A stretch of DNA of 64,000 nucleotides from Mycobacterium sp. URHB0044 (GTDB lineage: Bacteria > Actinomycetota > Actinomycetes > Mycobacteriales > Mycobacteriaceae): positions 124,001 through 188,000 of the forward strand of contig NZ_JIAW01000002.1 of NCBI RefSeq assembly GCF_000620625.1, given 5' to 3'. The stretch's first letter is position 1, and the number at the start of each line of letters is the position of its first letter. A program made the translations under genes and the position numbers. A model generated the notes under the pieces. That model did not search any database. It was given only the letters and a program-made list of their open reading frames with translations, and was not told the DNA's origin. Shown here one piece after another: positions 43,279 to 56,033 of this stretch.

Positions 43279-44676
43279 TTAGTCGTTCGCGGGTTCTTCG
43301 GCCAGTTCCGGTATGCCCTTGCCGCGAAACACGTTGATTGCAAAGACAACAGCTCCCACGACGAGCCACACCAGGCCGCCGATCTTGGCCAGCGCATCGG
43401 CGTTGAACAGCACGTACCCGATGATCAGGAAGCCCAGCGTCGGCACCACGAGGTGCAGCAGGTAGTTCTTCGACTTCTGGCGCACGATGTAGTACCAGAC
43501 CACCGAGACGTGTAGCAGGCAGAAGCCGAACAGCGCGCCGAAGTTCACCAGTGACGAGATCAGCCCGATCTGGCCGACGAAGAAGAGCACCAGCACGAGG
43601 CTGAGCGCGCTGACGACGAGGATGGCGGCGATGGGCACCTTGCGGCTGCTGATCTTGGACAGGAAGTGCGGCAGTTGACCGTCGCGGCTCATCGAGTACA
43701 GCAGCCGGCTGGTGGCTGCCTGGGCGGCCATCGCGTTGGCGAACCCCACCGCCATCACGTTGACCGCGAAGAACGCATTCATCCAGCCGGTGTTCGACGC
43801 CGCCTCGACGAGGGTGAAGAACGCATTGCCCATCTCGTCGTCGCTGAACGCCTCGCGGCCGCCGGCCAGCAGGCTGGCCACCCAGGTCTGCGCGACGAAC
43901 AGGAAGGCCACCACGAAGAGCGCGATGATCATCGCCCGGCCCGCGGGATTCTTGCGTCCGGTCGACTCCTCGGCCAGTGTCGAGATGCCGTCGAATCCCA
44001 GGAAGCTCAGCACGGCGATCGACAATGCCGCGGCGATCAGGGGAGCGCTCACCGTGCTGGGGTCCCAGATCGGCTGGGTGCTCCAGCCCACGTCGGGCAG
44101 GCTGTGCCCGCTGATCGCGCGGATGCCGATCACCAGGAAGATCGCCACGAACACCAACTCGATGGCCAGGAACACCCGGTTGGCGATCTTCAACGAGCCG
44201 ATGCCTGCCAGGTTGATGACGGTGTTGACGACGACGAAGACGATCGCCCACAACCAGCGGGGGGTGCCGGGGAACAGACCGATCATCGACTCGGCGGCGA
44301 ACACGTAGAGCAGTGTCGGCACCAGCAGGTAGTCGAGCAGGATCGCCCAGCCGGCGAAGAAGCCGAGGCTGGGATGCACGCCACGGCCGACGTAGGAGAA
44401 CACCGAACCGGCCAGCGGGAACGACTTGGCCATCTGGGCATACGCCAGCGCGGTGAAGATCATCGCGATCAGGCCGATGACGTAGACCAGCGGCACCATG
44501 CCGCCCGCGCTGTTGTAGACGGTCCCGAAGATCGCCCACGGCGCGATCGGCACCATGAAGACCAACCCGTACACCAGCAGGTCGAGGGTGGACACCGACC
44601 GGCTGAGTTCCTGTGCGTAGCCGAATGATTCGAGGCTGCGCTGGCCAGGCGGGACGAGCGCGTCGGACTTGGGCAT
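43279..44676 (-). CDS. APC-superfamily amino acid/amine permease
   Basis: Integral membrane transporter (465 aa) with about twelve transmembrane helices. The N-terminal VYGLVFMVPIAPWAIFG and SFLGFDGISTLAEESTGRKN are APC-family signatures. It probably imports an amino acid, amine or related nitrogen compound by cation symport. It is flanked by a deaminase and a proline iminopeptidase on the same strand, suggesting a small nitrogen-scavenging operon. Confidence 0.9.
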   Translation of the reverse strand: MPKSDALVPPGQRSLESFGYAQELSRSVSTLDLLVYGLVFMVPIAPWAIFGTVYNSAGGMVPLVYVIGLIAMIFTALAYAQMAKSFPLAGSVFSYVGRGVHPSLGFFAGWAILLDYLLVPTLLYVFAAESMIGLFPGTPRWLWAIVFVVVNTVINLAGIGSLKIANRVFLAIELVFVAIFLVIGIRAISGHSLPDVGWSTQPIWDPSTVSAPLIAAALSIAVLSFLGFDGISTLAEESTGRKNPAGRAMIIALFVVAFLFVAQTWVASLLAGGREAFSDDEMGNAFFTLVEAASNTGWMNAFFAVNVMAVGFANAMAAQAATSRLLYSMSRDGQLPHFLSKISSRKVPIAAILVVSALSLVLVLFFVGQIGLISSLVNFGALFGFCLLHVSVVWYYIVRQKSKNYLLHLVVPTLGFLIIGYVLFNADALAKIGGLVWLVVGAVVFAINVFRGKGIPELAEEPAND

Positions 44677-44704
44677 GCGGGTGTCCTGTCGGTTGATGGG
44701 GTGG

Positions 44705-45619
44705 TCAGGCCTGCGCCGAGGCGAGGTCGTAGGTGGCGAGGAATTCGGCGACGACGGCGCGGAACTCCTCGGGTTTCTCGAGGTGAGTGCAGTGGCTGGC
44801 GTCGGCGAAGACCTGGCTGCGGGCGTCGGCGATCCGCTCGACGTAGGGCTGCCAGGTGGCGGGGGTGGCCTCGTCGAACTCGCCGGCGATCACCAGCGTC
44901 GGCGCGGTGATCCTGTCGAGGCGGTCGATGATGCTCCACTGGCGCAGGGTCCCGAGCACGTGAAACTCGTTGGGGCCGTTCATGGTGTGGTAGACGGTCG
45001 GTTCGGCCTCCATCTGCTTCTCACTCGCGACGAAGTCGGCGGGCATGGGCACGACGCGGCACACGTGGCGGCGATAGAACTCCTGCGTCGCGGCGAGGTA
45101 CTCCGGATGCGTGACGGTGCCTGCGGCCTCGTGCCGATCGAGAGCGGCCTGGGTCTCGGCAGGCAGCTGCGCCCGAAGCTCGGTCGCAGCCTCGACCCAC
45201 AGGTCCATCGACGCCGGGGAGTTGCAGATCGACAGGGACGCCAGCCCCGCCGGCTCGCGCACGGCGATCTCGGCGCCGAGCATGCCACCCCAAGATTGGC
45301 CCAGCAGGTGGTAGTGGTCGATGCCCAGTTCGGTTCGGACGGCGTGGAATTCGTCGACGAACAAGTCCGGCGTCCAGAAGTCGGCAGGCGCGTCGGGGAA
45401 GTGGGTGCTGTGACCACAGCCGATCTGGTCGTAGTGGATGACCTCCCGTCCGGTCTCGTCGGCGAGTTCGGCGATGTTGCGGACGTAGTCGTGTGCCATC
45501 CCGGGTCCGCCGTGGAGCACGAACAGGGGAAGCGCCCCGAATCGCGGGGTGCGTGGCGTGGTGATCTGGACCCAGGTGTCGGAGTCCCGGAACGGCACCG
45601 TGCGGGTATGAACGGGCAT
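44705..45619 (-). CDS. proline iminopeptidase-family alpha/beta hydrolase
   Basis: 304 aa enzyme of the proline iminopeptidase/tricorn-factor group (peptidase S33). VLHGGPGMAHDYVRN, HYDQIGCGHST, nucleophile elbow GQSWGGMLGAE, acid in AGEFDEATPAT and histidine in ASHCTHLEKPEEF are all present. The ATG chosen gives MPVHTRTVPFRD; an upstream ATG would run back through the control region shared with the GntR gene. It may release N-terminal residues from peptides or amides whose products the APC permease carries. Confidence 0.88.
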   Translation of the reverse strand: MPVHTRTVPFRDSDTWVQITTPRTPRFGALPLFVLHGGPGMAHDYVRNIAELADETGREVIHYDQIGCGHSTHFPDAPADFWTPDLFVDEFHAVRTELGIDHYHLLGQSWGGMLGAEIAVREPAGLASLSICNSPASMDLWVEAATELRAQLPAETQAALDRHEAAGTVTHPEYLAATQEFYRRHVCRVVPMPADFVASEKQMEAEPTVYHTMNGPNEFHVLGTLRQWSIIDRLDRITAPTLVIAGEFDEATPATWQPYVERIADARSQVFADASHCTHLEKPEEFRAVVAEFLATYDLASAQA

Positions 45620-45707
45620 GTCGCTCAGAATGAACCCTAAATGGGCTCGCTGCAAGACCAATTAACTAGAATTAACATTCCCGGATCGAGGGAGGGAGTA
45701 AGCGCAG
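45620..45707. promoter_or_regulatory. divergent control region with AATTAAC direct repeats
   Basis: Two copies of AATTAAC separated by TAG (45660-45676) stand out as AT-rich in GC-rich DNA between the iminopeptidase and GntR genes. They are a candidate GntR operator and overlap a possible -10 (TAGAAT) for the GntR gene. Confidence 0.5.
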
Positions 45708-49131
<3,424 letters not shown>

Positions 49132-49162
49132 CCTTCGGTCACCAGCAGCTCCGAAACCAGGG

Positions 49163-50458
49163 TTATCGGACTGCCACGCCGCGCAGCACCGTGTCGCGAG
49201 CATGAATCAACGACTGCCCGGTGCCGAGGTCGCGCAGAATGTTCTCGGGGATCCATTGCTCGCCGATCACGCAGCGGGCCAGCATCTCGGCAGTGGGGCT
49301 GTCGATCCGAATCTCACCGGATTTGATGCCCTCGGATAGCAGCGACTTCATCTGACGAACCCTGGTCGTGAACGACCAGCCCGGGTCGGCCACGTCCGGC
49401 GGCGACTGGCGCATCCAGGCCAGCTGGATCCGAAACTCGTCCGGGAATCGGTCGAGCGCGTTGATGTTCACCCACGAGAGTGCGTCGATCTTCTCGAGGG
49501 GCGTCGAGTCCGACTTGAGGACGGCGGTCCACCCCGCACCGACCTTCTTGCCGAACGACAGCATGATCGACATCAGGAGTTCTTCCTTTGAGCCGATCAC
49601 TCGATACACGGTGCCGGTGCCTAGTCCGGCCGCCGACGCGATGTCGCGGACCGTCGTCATCTCATAACCGCGGCGACCGAACTCCGCTCGCGCGACGGCA
49701 CGCACGTGTGCAGCCTTGTCGTCCCCGTCGGGTTCGTCGTCGCCCCACGCTCTGACGACTTCGTCGGCCGCGGCGAAGGCGTTGGACCGATCGAGGGTCT
49801 CGTCGGAGGGATCCTTCGCGGCGAGCCCCTCGAGGATGATCGTGCACAGCAGCGTGGCCACCTGATCGCTCGACGCCTTGTGGCGAATCATGTCGAGGCC
49901 GACGCGCAACATGCTCTGTACGGTGCGATCCGCGATCGTGGGCAGATCGACGTCCGACCGGATGTACCCGCTCCACCGCCCAGCGCGCAACGCCTGCAGC
50001 ATCGCTTCGGTGATCTTCGTCGGTCGGTGCCGCGTCAGCTCCATGAGTTCGGGATCGGCGCTGGGGCCCTCGTAGAAGGACATCTGCAGTGCTGCACGGT
50101 GTGCGACCGCACAGCGCGCGATCGCGCAACCCAGTCCGATGATCTGTTCGGCGACCGGCCGCGGATCGGGATCGTCGAGTCGCGCGAGCGCGATGTCGCC
50201 GATGCGGTCGAGATCCGCGTGGTACCGGCGGATCAACTCGATCAGAATCGCTTCCTTGGACTCGAAGTGGTGATACAGACTGCCCGCGAGAATGCCCGCA
50301 GCATCGGCGATCTGCTGGAGCGAGGTCCGAAGTCCCGATGTCGCGATGACCGTGTTCGCCGTCTCCAGGATTTCGGCGCGACGGGTCGCGTCTGGTCCAT
50401 CCACGGCGAACGTTGAGGCTTCCGACTTGGTCGACCTCGAGCTGGCTGGCTTGGTCAT
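49163..50458 (-). CDS. Mce3R-like regulator with two fused TetR modules
   Basis: 431 aa protein with two complete TetR-type units in tandem. The first DNA-binding domain (about residues 26-75) reads SLQQIADAAGILAGSLYHHF; the second (about 250-298) reads TTVRDIASAAGLGTGTVYRV. Each is followed by a ligand-binding helical domain. M. tuberculosis Mce3R has the same double-TetR build and represses lipid-metabolism genes including acyl-CoA dehydrogenases. Here it sits next to a FadE pair and P450 genes and is the obvious candidate to control them. Converges with rnj. Confidence 0.9.
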   Translation of the reverse strand: MTKPASSRSTKSEASTFAVDGPDATRRAEILETANTVIATSGLRTSLQQIADAAGILAGSLYHHFESKEAILIELIRRYHADLDRIGDIALARLDDPDPRPVAEQIIGLGCAIARCAVAHRAALQMSFYEGPSADPELMELTRHRPTKITEAMLQALRAGRWSGYIRSDVDLPTIADRTVQSMLRVGLDMIRHKASSDQVATLLCTIILEGLAAKDPSDETLDRSNAFAAADEVVRAWGDDEPDGDDKAAHVRAVARAEFGRRGYEMTTVRDIASAAGLGTGTVYRVIGSKEELLMSIMLSFGKKVGAGWTAVLKSDSTPLEKIDALSWVNINALDRFPDEFRIQLAWMRQSPPDVADPGWSFTTRVRQMKSLLSEGIKSGEIRIDSPTAEMLARCVIGEQWIPENILRDLGTGQSLIHARDTVLRGVAVR

Positions 50459-50607
50459 CGGATCCTGTCATGTCGGCGAGCGTCGCTTAGGCGTTCACAC
50501 CCCTGCGCAAAGGGCCACCGCGGCGAAGTGTGATTCTACCGATTGATGTCCGTCGTCGGTGGCAACGCGTTGCGGAGAGCAGCTGTTCGACGTCCACGAC
50601 GGGCGGC

Positions 50608-51888
50608 TTACGTCGGCAGCTTGGCCACGAGGTCGAGCACGGACACCGTGTCGGTTCCAGTCTTCTTGAGTCGTTCCGAGGATCGGAAGCCGAGGTCGAC
50701 GTCCGTTGCCTGCGCCCGCAGTGTGCCGACCGTCAACTGCTCCTTGGGGATGTGAGAGAACATGTCGAAGGAGTAGAGCCGCAACGCGTTTTCGTGAGTG
50801 ATCCGGTTGATCTCGCCGTCGGGCAGACCATCGAGGTAGATGTCCAGGGTCTCGGGCGCCAACGGCCAGGTCGAGTCCGAGTGGGGGTAGTCGCATTCCC
50901 ACGTGACCATGTCCAGGTTGAGCTTGTCCCGGTTGGCCACCCCGAACTCATCGTCGATGAAGCACAAGGGGACGCGATCGAGGAACACCTCGCTGGGCAG
51001 TTTGTCGCCGAAGTCCTGATGCGTCCATGCCCTGTGCATCTTGTACACGCGGTCGACACGCTCCAGGAAGTAGGGCACCCAGCCGATCCCACCCTCGGAC
51101 AGCGCGAACGTCAGGTCGGGGAACCTGCGGAGCATCGGTGACCAGACCAGGTCCGCGGCGGCCTGCACGATGCTCATCGGTTGCAGGGTGATCATGGTGT
51201 CGATCGGCGCGTCGATCGATGTGATCACCACGCTCGAGGACGAGCCGATATGCAAGTTCACGACGGTGTTCTCATCGCTGCAGGCCCGCCAGAACGGATC
51301 CCAGTGCGGATCGTGCAGTGACGGGTAGTCGATCTTGGTGGGGTTCTCCGAGAACGTCACCGCATGGCAGCCCTTCTTCGCCACCCGCCGGACCTCCTCA
51401 GCCATCAGCTGCGGATCCCAGATCGGCGGCAGCGCCTGCGGAATCATCCGCCCGGGGTAGGCGCCGCACCACTCGTCGATGTGCCAATCGTTGTAGGCCC
51501 GAAGTACCGCGAGCCCGAGGTCCTTGTCCTGTGCCCTCGCGAAGTATTGGCCGCAGAACTGCGGATAGGACGGGAAGTTGAGCGCCGCGGCAACACCGTT
51601 GGCATTCATGTCGCGGATGCGCTCGTGGATGTTGTAGCAGCCCTCCCGGATCTCGCTGAGCTTGGTGGGCTCAGCGCCATATTCACCCGGTGGACGACCG
51701 GCGACGGCGTTGAGGCCGACGTTGGTGGCTTCCTGGCCCTCGAAAACCCATGCGTCAGTGCCATCTTCGCGCTGGATCAGCTTGGGTACGTCGTCCTTGT
51801 ACTTGGCCGGGATGTGGGCGTCGAACATGTCCGGCGGCTCAACGAGGTGATCGTCGACGGAGACGAGGACGAGGTCGTTCATTTCCAT
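50608..51888 (-). CDS. amidohydrolase-family (ACMSD-like) metal-dependent hydrolase
   Basis: 426 aa TIM-barrel metal-dependent hydrolase of the amidohydrolase 2 family (PF04909), whose members hydrolyse or decarboxylate. Metal-site features are the N-terminal VSVDDHLVEPPDMFDAH, NLHIGSSS, the conserved LSEGGIGWVPYFLERVD and WECDYPHSDSTWP with the C-terminal-strand acid. Such proteins recur in mycobacterial lipid and steroid clusters with FadE pairs. It follows the acyl-CoA dehydrogenase genes in the same operon with a 10 bp gap. Confidence 0.87.
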   Translation of the reverse strand: MEMNDLVLVSVDDHLVEPPDMFDAHIPAKYKDDVPKLIQREDGTDAWVFEGQEATNVGLNAVAGRPPGEYGAEPTKLSEIREGCYNIHERIRDMNANGVAAALNFPSYPQFCGQYFARAQDKDLGLAVLRAYNDWHIDEWCGAYPGRMIPQALPPIWDPQLMAEEVRRVAKKGCHAVTFSENPTKIDYPSLHDPHWDPFWRACSDENTVVNLHIGSSSSVVITSIDAPIDTMITLQPMSIVQAAADLVWSPMLRRFPDLTFALSEGGIGWVPYFLERVDRVYKMHRAWTHQDFGDKLPSEVFLDRVPLCFIDDEFGVANRDKLNLDMVTWECDYPHSDSTWPLAPETLDIYLDGLPDGEINRITHENALRLYSFDMFSHIPKEQLTVGTLRAQATDVDLGFRSSERLKKTGTDTVSVLDLVAKLPT

Positions 51889-51898
51889 GTTGTGCTCC

Positions 51899-53053
51899 TT
51901 AGGGTTTCGTGGGGTCAGGACTCGCGGTGATGCCCCTGTTCACTTCGATCTCGGGCTCAGTGCCAGCGCCAGCTGCGAGCTGCGCGCCGACTAGCTCCAG
52001 ATAGTCGCCGGGACTGCCGAGGAAGCGGCTGAAACTCAGCAGGCGTTTGAGATACAACTGGGCGTCGTGCTCCCAGGTGAAACCGATGCCGCCGAACACC
52101 TGGATCGCCGTGTCCCCGACGCCGGCAAGGTGGCCGGCGAACGCCTTGACGCGCAACGCGGCCAGGTGGCGCTCGGCACTAGTTCCGTTGTCGGTAGCCC
52201 ACAACGCATGGAGCACTCCGCTGCGAGCCAGTTCCACCGTCTCGTGCATATCCACGCACAGGTGCGCTACCGCCTGGAAACTCCCGATGGGCACGCCGAA
52301 TTGGCGGCGCACCTTGGCGTAGTCCACGGTCATCTGCAGAACCTGGCGGGCCGCGCCGAGCGCGTCAGCCGCCCACGCAATGAGCATGTCGTCGATCAGG
52401 GCTTCGGCGGCCCGATCGTCGGACTCGGCGATGATCTGCGCGCGAGCCCCGTTGAAGGTGACCCGGAAATGCTTGCGGCTCTGATCGATTCCCGGGTTGG
52501 CTTGGATGTCGACTTCTGGTGACGTCATGTGCACGGCGACCAGCACGGTACGGGCATCCCCAGCCACGACCAGCAGAACATCTGCCGCCGCGGCATCATA
52601 GACTTGCTCGATCTCGCCATGCAGGGTCACGTCGCCATCCCGGTCGGCGATGGAGAGCTTGTCGGCTGGCGCCTTGACGGCAACGGTGACCACCAAGGAA
52701 CCATCGGCGATGCCGGCGAACAACGCGGATGCTCGCCGGTCGGCACGGAAGCGAAAGAGCGCGCGGGAAGCCGCAACGGCACTGGACAGCCACGGTCCCG
52801 GGTGCAGTGCGGCGCCCAATTCCTCGCACACCAACCCGGCTTCCATCATCGACGTGCCCTCGCCGCCGTACTCCACCGGAACGAGCAACCCCGTGGTTCC
52901 GAGTTGGGCCAGGCCGCGCCACACCGCGTCGGTCGTTCCCGCCGGATCGTCCAGCATCGGCCGCACGTGATCGCCGATGGCAGCCTTCTCGGCCAGGAAC
53001 TGACGCACGGTGTCACGCAACGCCAACTGTTCGTCTGTCAGTTCGAGATTCAC
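51899..53053 (-). CDS. acyl-CoA dehydrogenase, subunit 2 of a FadE pair
   Basis: 384 aa acyl-CoA dehydrogenase-family protein from a GTG start (VNLELTDEQLALRDTVRQF). It has the N-terminal helical domain, a short middle beta domain and a C-terminal helical domain with YAKVRRQFGVPIGSFQAVAH and QVFGGIGFTWEHDAQLYLKR. GTGA overlap with the gene before it suggests a heteromeric enzyme like mycobacterial alpha2beta2 FadE pairs acting on bulky or steroid-side-chain CoA esters. The FAD-contact region is weaker than in its partner. Confidence 0.88.
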   Translation of the reverse strand: MNLELTDEQLALRDTVRQFLAEKAAIGDHVRPMLDDPAGTTDAVWRGLAQLGTTGLLVPVEYGGEGTSMMEAGLVCEELGAALHPGPWLSSAVAASRALFRFRADRRASALFAGIADGSLVVTVAVKAPADKLSIADRDGDVTLHGEIEQVYDAAAADVLLVVAGDARTVLVAVHMTSPEVDIQANPGIDQSRKHFRVTFNGARAQIIAESDDRAAEALIDDMLIAWAADALGAARQVLQMTVDYAKVRRQFGVPIGSFQAVAHLCVDMHETVELARSGVLHALWATDNGTSAERHLAALRVKAFAGHLAGVGDTAIQVFGGIGFTWEHDAQLYLKRLLSFSRFLGSPGDYLELVGAQLAAGAGTEPEIEVNRGITASPDPTKP

Positions 53054-54207
53054 GAGCGCGGTAGTCCGAGTACTCGGTGCGCGGTGACGTTCTTGTTGAT
53101 CTGGGTGGTGCCGCCGGCGATGGTGAGCGCATGTGACGTCAGGCGGAACTCGTCCCAGCGCCCCCCGGCGGTGCCGGGCCCGAGCGCGTCGAACGCCAGC
53201 GCGGCGAGATCCTTGCCGATCCCACCCCACACCGACTTGGCCAGGCTGGCGGTGGCGAACGGATCTCCGCCGTGCATCCCCGCCGATATCGAGCGCTGAC
53301 ACAGCACCTCGAGGTTCTTGATGCGCACGTCGAGTTCTCCTAGGCGGCACAACGTCGTTGGGTCCTCGAGTGGAGTTCTTCCGTTTGACTGGGTACATGC
53401 CAGGTCGGTGACGAGGTCCTTCAGCCGCACCTGCATCTCGGCGTACAGCCTCGCTGCACCTGCACGTTCATGGCTCAGCGTGGTCGTGGCGACCTGCCAT
53501 CCCATGTTCAGTGGACCGAGCAGTGCATCGGCGGGTACGCGCACGTCGTTGAAGAAGACCTCGGCGAAGTCGGTGTCGCCGTTGAGCGTGACCAGAGGAC
53601 GCGCGTCGATTCCGGGCAGGGACATGTCCACGATGAGGCACGAAATGCCCTTGTGCTTGGGAGCTTCCGGGTCGGTCCGGACATACAGCTGGCACCAGTT
53701 GGCGCGATGGCCCAGTGAGGTCCAAATCTTCTGCCCGGACACCACGAAGTCGTCGCCGTCGCGCACCGCCTTGGTGCGCAGTGAGGCGAGGTCCGAGCCG
53801 GCCTCTGGCTCGGACATGCCCTGGCACCAGATGTCGGCGGCGCGCAACATGCGGGGGAGCAGTGCCGCCTTCTGGACTTCCGTGCCGTACTGCATGATCG
53901 CGGGAGCGATGTTGTTGATGCCGATGATGTTGAGCGGGACCGGAACCCGTGCCCGCGTGGTCTCCTCCGCGTAGACGAGTTGCTCGAGCGCGCCAGCCCC
54001 TCTCCCGCCGTACTCGCCGGGCCAGGAAACCGCGGCCCAGCTGGCGTCGGCCACGGTGGCGTTCCACGCGCGTAAGGTCTCGAACGCGCGCTCATCGGTG
54101 CCGCGCCTTGCGCCGCAGTCGATCACGTCGTCGGTCAGATGCGCAGACAGCCAGGATCGTAGTTCTTCGCGGAACTGTTCCGCCTGCTGCGAGTAAGAGA
54201 AGTCCAC
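53050..54207 (-). CDS. acyl-CoA dehydrogenase, subunit 1 of a FadE pair
   Basis: 385 aa acyl-CoA dehydrogenase with the FAD/substrate motifs WCQGMSEPEAGSDLASLRT and GQKIWTSLGHRANWCQLYVR and the C-terminal IAGGTTQINKNVTAHRVLGL, where the usual TxEIxRN is TQINKN. Start ATG, MDFSYSQQAEQFREELRSWL. First gene of the minus operon; a divergent promoter pair separates it from the NorD-like gene. Likely introduces a 2,3-double bond in an acyl-CoA. Confidence 0.9.
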   Translation of the reverse strand: MDFSYSQQAEQFREELRSWLSAHLTDDVIDCGARRGTDERAFETLRAWNATVADASWAAVSWPGEYGGRGAGALEQLVYAEETTRARVPVPLNIIGINNIAPAIMQYGTEVQKAALLPRMLRAADIWCQGMSEPEAGSDLASLRTKAVRDGDDFVVSGQKIWTSLGHRANWCQLYVRTDPEAPKHKGISCLIVDMSLPGIDARPLVTLNGDTDFAEVFFNDVRVPADALLGPLNMGWQVATTTLSHERAGAARLYAEMQVRLKDLVTDLACTQSNGRTPLEDPTTLCRLGELDVRIKNLEVLCQRSISAGMHGGDPFATASLAKSVWGGIGKDLAALAFDALGPGTAGGRWDEFRLTSHALTIAGGTTQINKNVTAHRVLGLPRS

Positions 54208-54231
54208 GTGCTTCCGTCAATGTGAAGGGGA

Positions 54232-54280
54232 TTGACTGCGACTCATCCGGGACACTACCGTGGAACAGATATTTGGTCAA
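54232..54280. promoter_or_regulatory. divergent promoters sharing one operator (site 1)
   Basis: Plus strand: -35 TTGACT (54232-54237), 18 bp, -10 TACCGT (54256-54261), directly followed by GGAACAGATATTTGGT (54262-54277). Minus strand: -35 TTGACC (54280-54275), 17 bp, -10 TAGTGT (54257-54252). The GGAACA element overlaps both promoters, so one bound repressor could silence the FadE and NorD-like operons together. Confidence 0.72.
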
Positions 54281-54309
54281 CGTGTTGGTGTCGACCGGAC
54301 GGGAGCCGT

Positions 54310-56007
54310 GTGGAGGGCGTCGAGGATGAGGTGCAGGGGCTCGGGATGCTGGCATCGGCACTGGCCGGGCGCCCGCTGACGGTGACGGCGGCGGATGCAG
54401 GCGAGCGGTCTTGGACTGACGGCAGAACCGTGTTCCTGGCACCCGAGACTGGCGCTCACGAACAGCTGCAAACACTCGCGGTGCAGGCGTCCATGCTGGC
54501 CATGGGAAGTCTGGAGCCCGAGATCGTGCGCCGGCTCACCAGGCGCCCGGCGCTCGCACACCGCTACCTCGCCGTGGAAGCACACCGGGCGCTCGGCGCC
54601 AATCGGGACCTGCTGCCTTGGCGCATGCGATCCCTGACTGACGAAGGGGTCGCCAAAAGGACCGACTCGCCTGCTTCGTCGCTCGCGATCGCTGAAAGTC
54701 GGGAGCTCATCGCCGATCCGCCTGCAAGTTTCGGGGTGATCAGGGCCCGCAGGCTACTCGCCGCCGAGCGCGCGGCGGAGAAGTCCGCCGACACCGGCCC
54801 GCCGGGCCGGCATGTGCCGCGCAGGACGGCGGATTCCGCGCTGCCCGAACTCGACGAGGCGGCCGACGAGGACGAAGAGGTCGTCGATCCGTTCTCCAGC
54901 GCGGTCGGCGGCGGCGGCGCGATCGGCAAAGCGTTGCAGCGGTTGCTGAGCAATGTGCGTCAGCTCGGCGGTGGCGGCCCGCCCGGCGCGGACGCTGCCA
55001 CCCGCAGGCGCCGCTCGGCGACCCCCCGGGCCGGAGCGGTGGTTTCGTCACTGAGGCCCGCACCCCATCGGGATGACGGCAATGCCGCTGACGGTGCCGG
55101 CGTGAAATACCCGGAGTGGGACGGACATCGGCGACGCTACCGACACGACTGGTGCACGGTGCGGGAGATCGAGGCCAGTCGTCTCGCCGAGGGGTGGACG
55201 GTGCCGGATGGCCACGCCCTGAGGCGTGCACTGGCCCGCCTGGGCATGGGGATGAGCCACCACCACCGCCAGAGGCAAGGCGACGACATCGACATCGATG
55301 CCGCCGTAGAAGGACGCGTCGAGCTACTGGCCGGGTCGGCCCCCGACGACGCGATCTACGTCGACACGCTGCGGCGTAGACGCGATCTGTCCGTTTTGAT
55401 CCTGCTGGACATCTCCGGCTCGGCGGCCGAGGCGGGTACCTGCGGACAGACCGTGCACGACCAACAACGGTCGGCGGCGGCGGCGCTGACGAAGGCCTTG
55501 CACGAGCTTGGTGACCGGGTAGCGCTCTTCGCGTTTCGTTCACAGGGCCGCTCGGATGTGCGCCTGACACCGGTCAAGAGATTCGACGCCCGGTTCGACA
55601 CCGCCGCGATGCGGCGGCTCTACGGCCTCAAGCCGGGCGCCTACTCACGGTTGGGCGCGGCGATCCGCCACGGCACCGCGGTGTTGCGCGATCGGTCGGG
55701 GACCCCGCGACGCCTCCTCGTGGTCCTCTCGGACGGACTGGCCTACGACCATGGCTACGAGCGGGTGTACGGCGCGGCGGACGCACGACGTGCACTGGCG
55801 GAGGCCGGGCGTCATGGCATCGGGTGCCTGTGCCTGACCGTCGGCGCCTCCACGGGCATCGCGGAGCTCCGCCGCGTGTTCGGGTCTGCGGCCCATGCGA
55901 CCGTCGCGACACCCGAACAGCTCAGCCAGGTGATCGGCCCACTGTTTCGCGTGGCGCTCAATCGTGCCGAGAGCCGTAGAGGGTACCAAAGATATGTTCC
56001 GAACTAG
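54310..56007 (+). CDS. NorD/CbbO-like protein with a von Willebrand A domain
   Basis: 565 aa protein. The N-terminal half is helical with a charged linker (DEAADEDEEVVDPF), and the C-terminal half is a VWA domain with an intact MIDAS motif D-I-S-G-S at residues 367-371 (LILLDISGSAAEAG) and VVLSDGLAYDHGYE. NorD and CbbO work with an AAA+ partner to activate or load metalloenzymes. The AAA+ partner gene follows 26 bp later. GTG start with an ACGGGAG site. No nitric oxide reductase, Rubisco or methanol dehydrogenase gene is nearby, so the client is unknown. Confidence 0.85.
   Translation: MEGVEDEVQGLGMLASALAGRPLTVTAADAGERSWTDGRTVFLAPETGAHEQLQTLAVQASMLAMGSLEPEIVRRLTRRPALAHRYLAVEAHRALGANRDLLPWRMRSLTDEGVAKRTDSPASSLAIAESRELIADPPASFGVIRARRLLAAERAAEKSADTGPPGRHVPRRTADSALPELDEAADEDEEVVDPFSSAVGGGGAIGKALQRLLSNVRQLGGGGPPGADAATRRRRSATPRAGAVVSSLRPAPHRDDGNAADGAGVKYPEWDGHRRRYRHDWCTVREIEASRLAEGWTVPDGHALRRALARLGMGMSHHHRQRQGDDIDIDAAVEGRVELLAGSAPDDAIYVDTLRRRRDLSVLILLDISGSAAEAGTCGQTVHDQQRSAAAALTKALHELGDRVALFAFRSQGRSDVRLTPVKRFDARFDTAAMRRLYGLKPGAYSRLGAAIRHGTAVLRDRSGTPRRLLVVLSDGLAYDHGYERVYGAADARRALAEAGRHGIGCLCLTVGASTGIAELRRVFGSAAHATVATPEQLSQVIGPLFRVALNRAESRRGYQRYVPN
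55984..56003 (-). promoter_or_regulatory. possible third operator for the GGAACA motif
   Basis: On the minus strand GGAACATATCTTTGGT differs from site 1 at two positions. It overlaps the last codons of the NorD-like gene, 30 bp before the NorQ-like start. No -35/-10 pair accompanies it, so it is weaker than sites 1 and 2. Confidence 0.4.
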
Positions 56008-56033
56008 CCCGTTCACGAAGGGAGAGCGACAAC

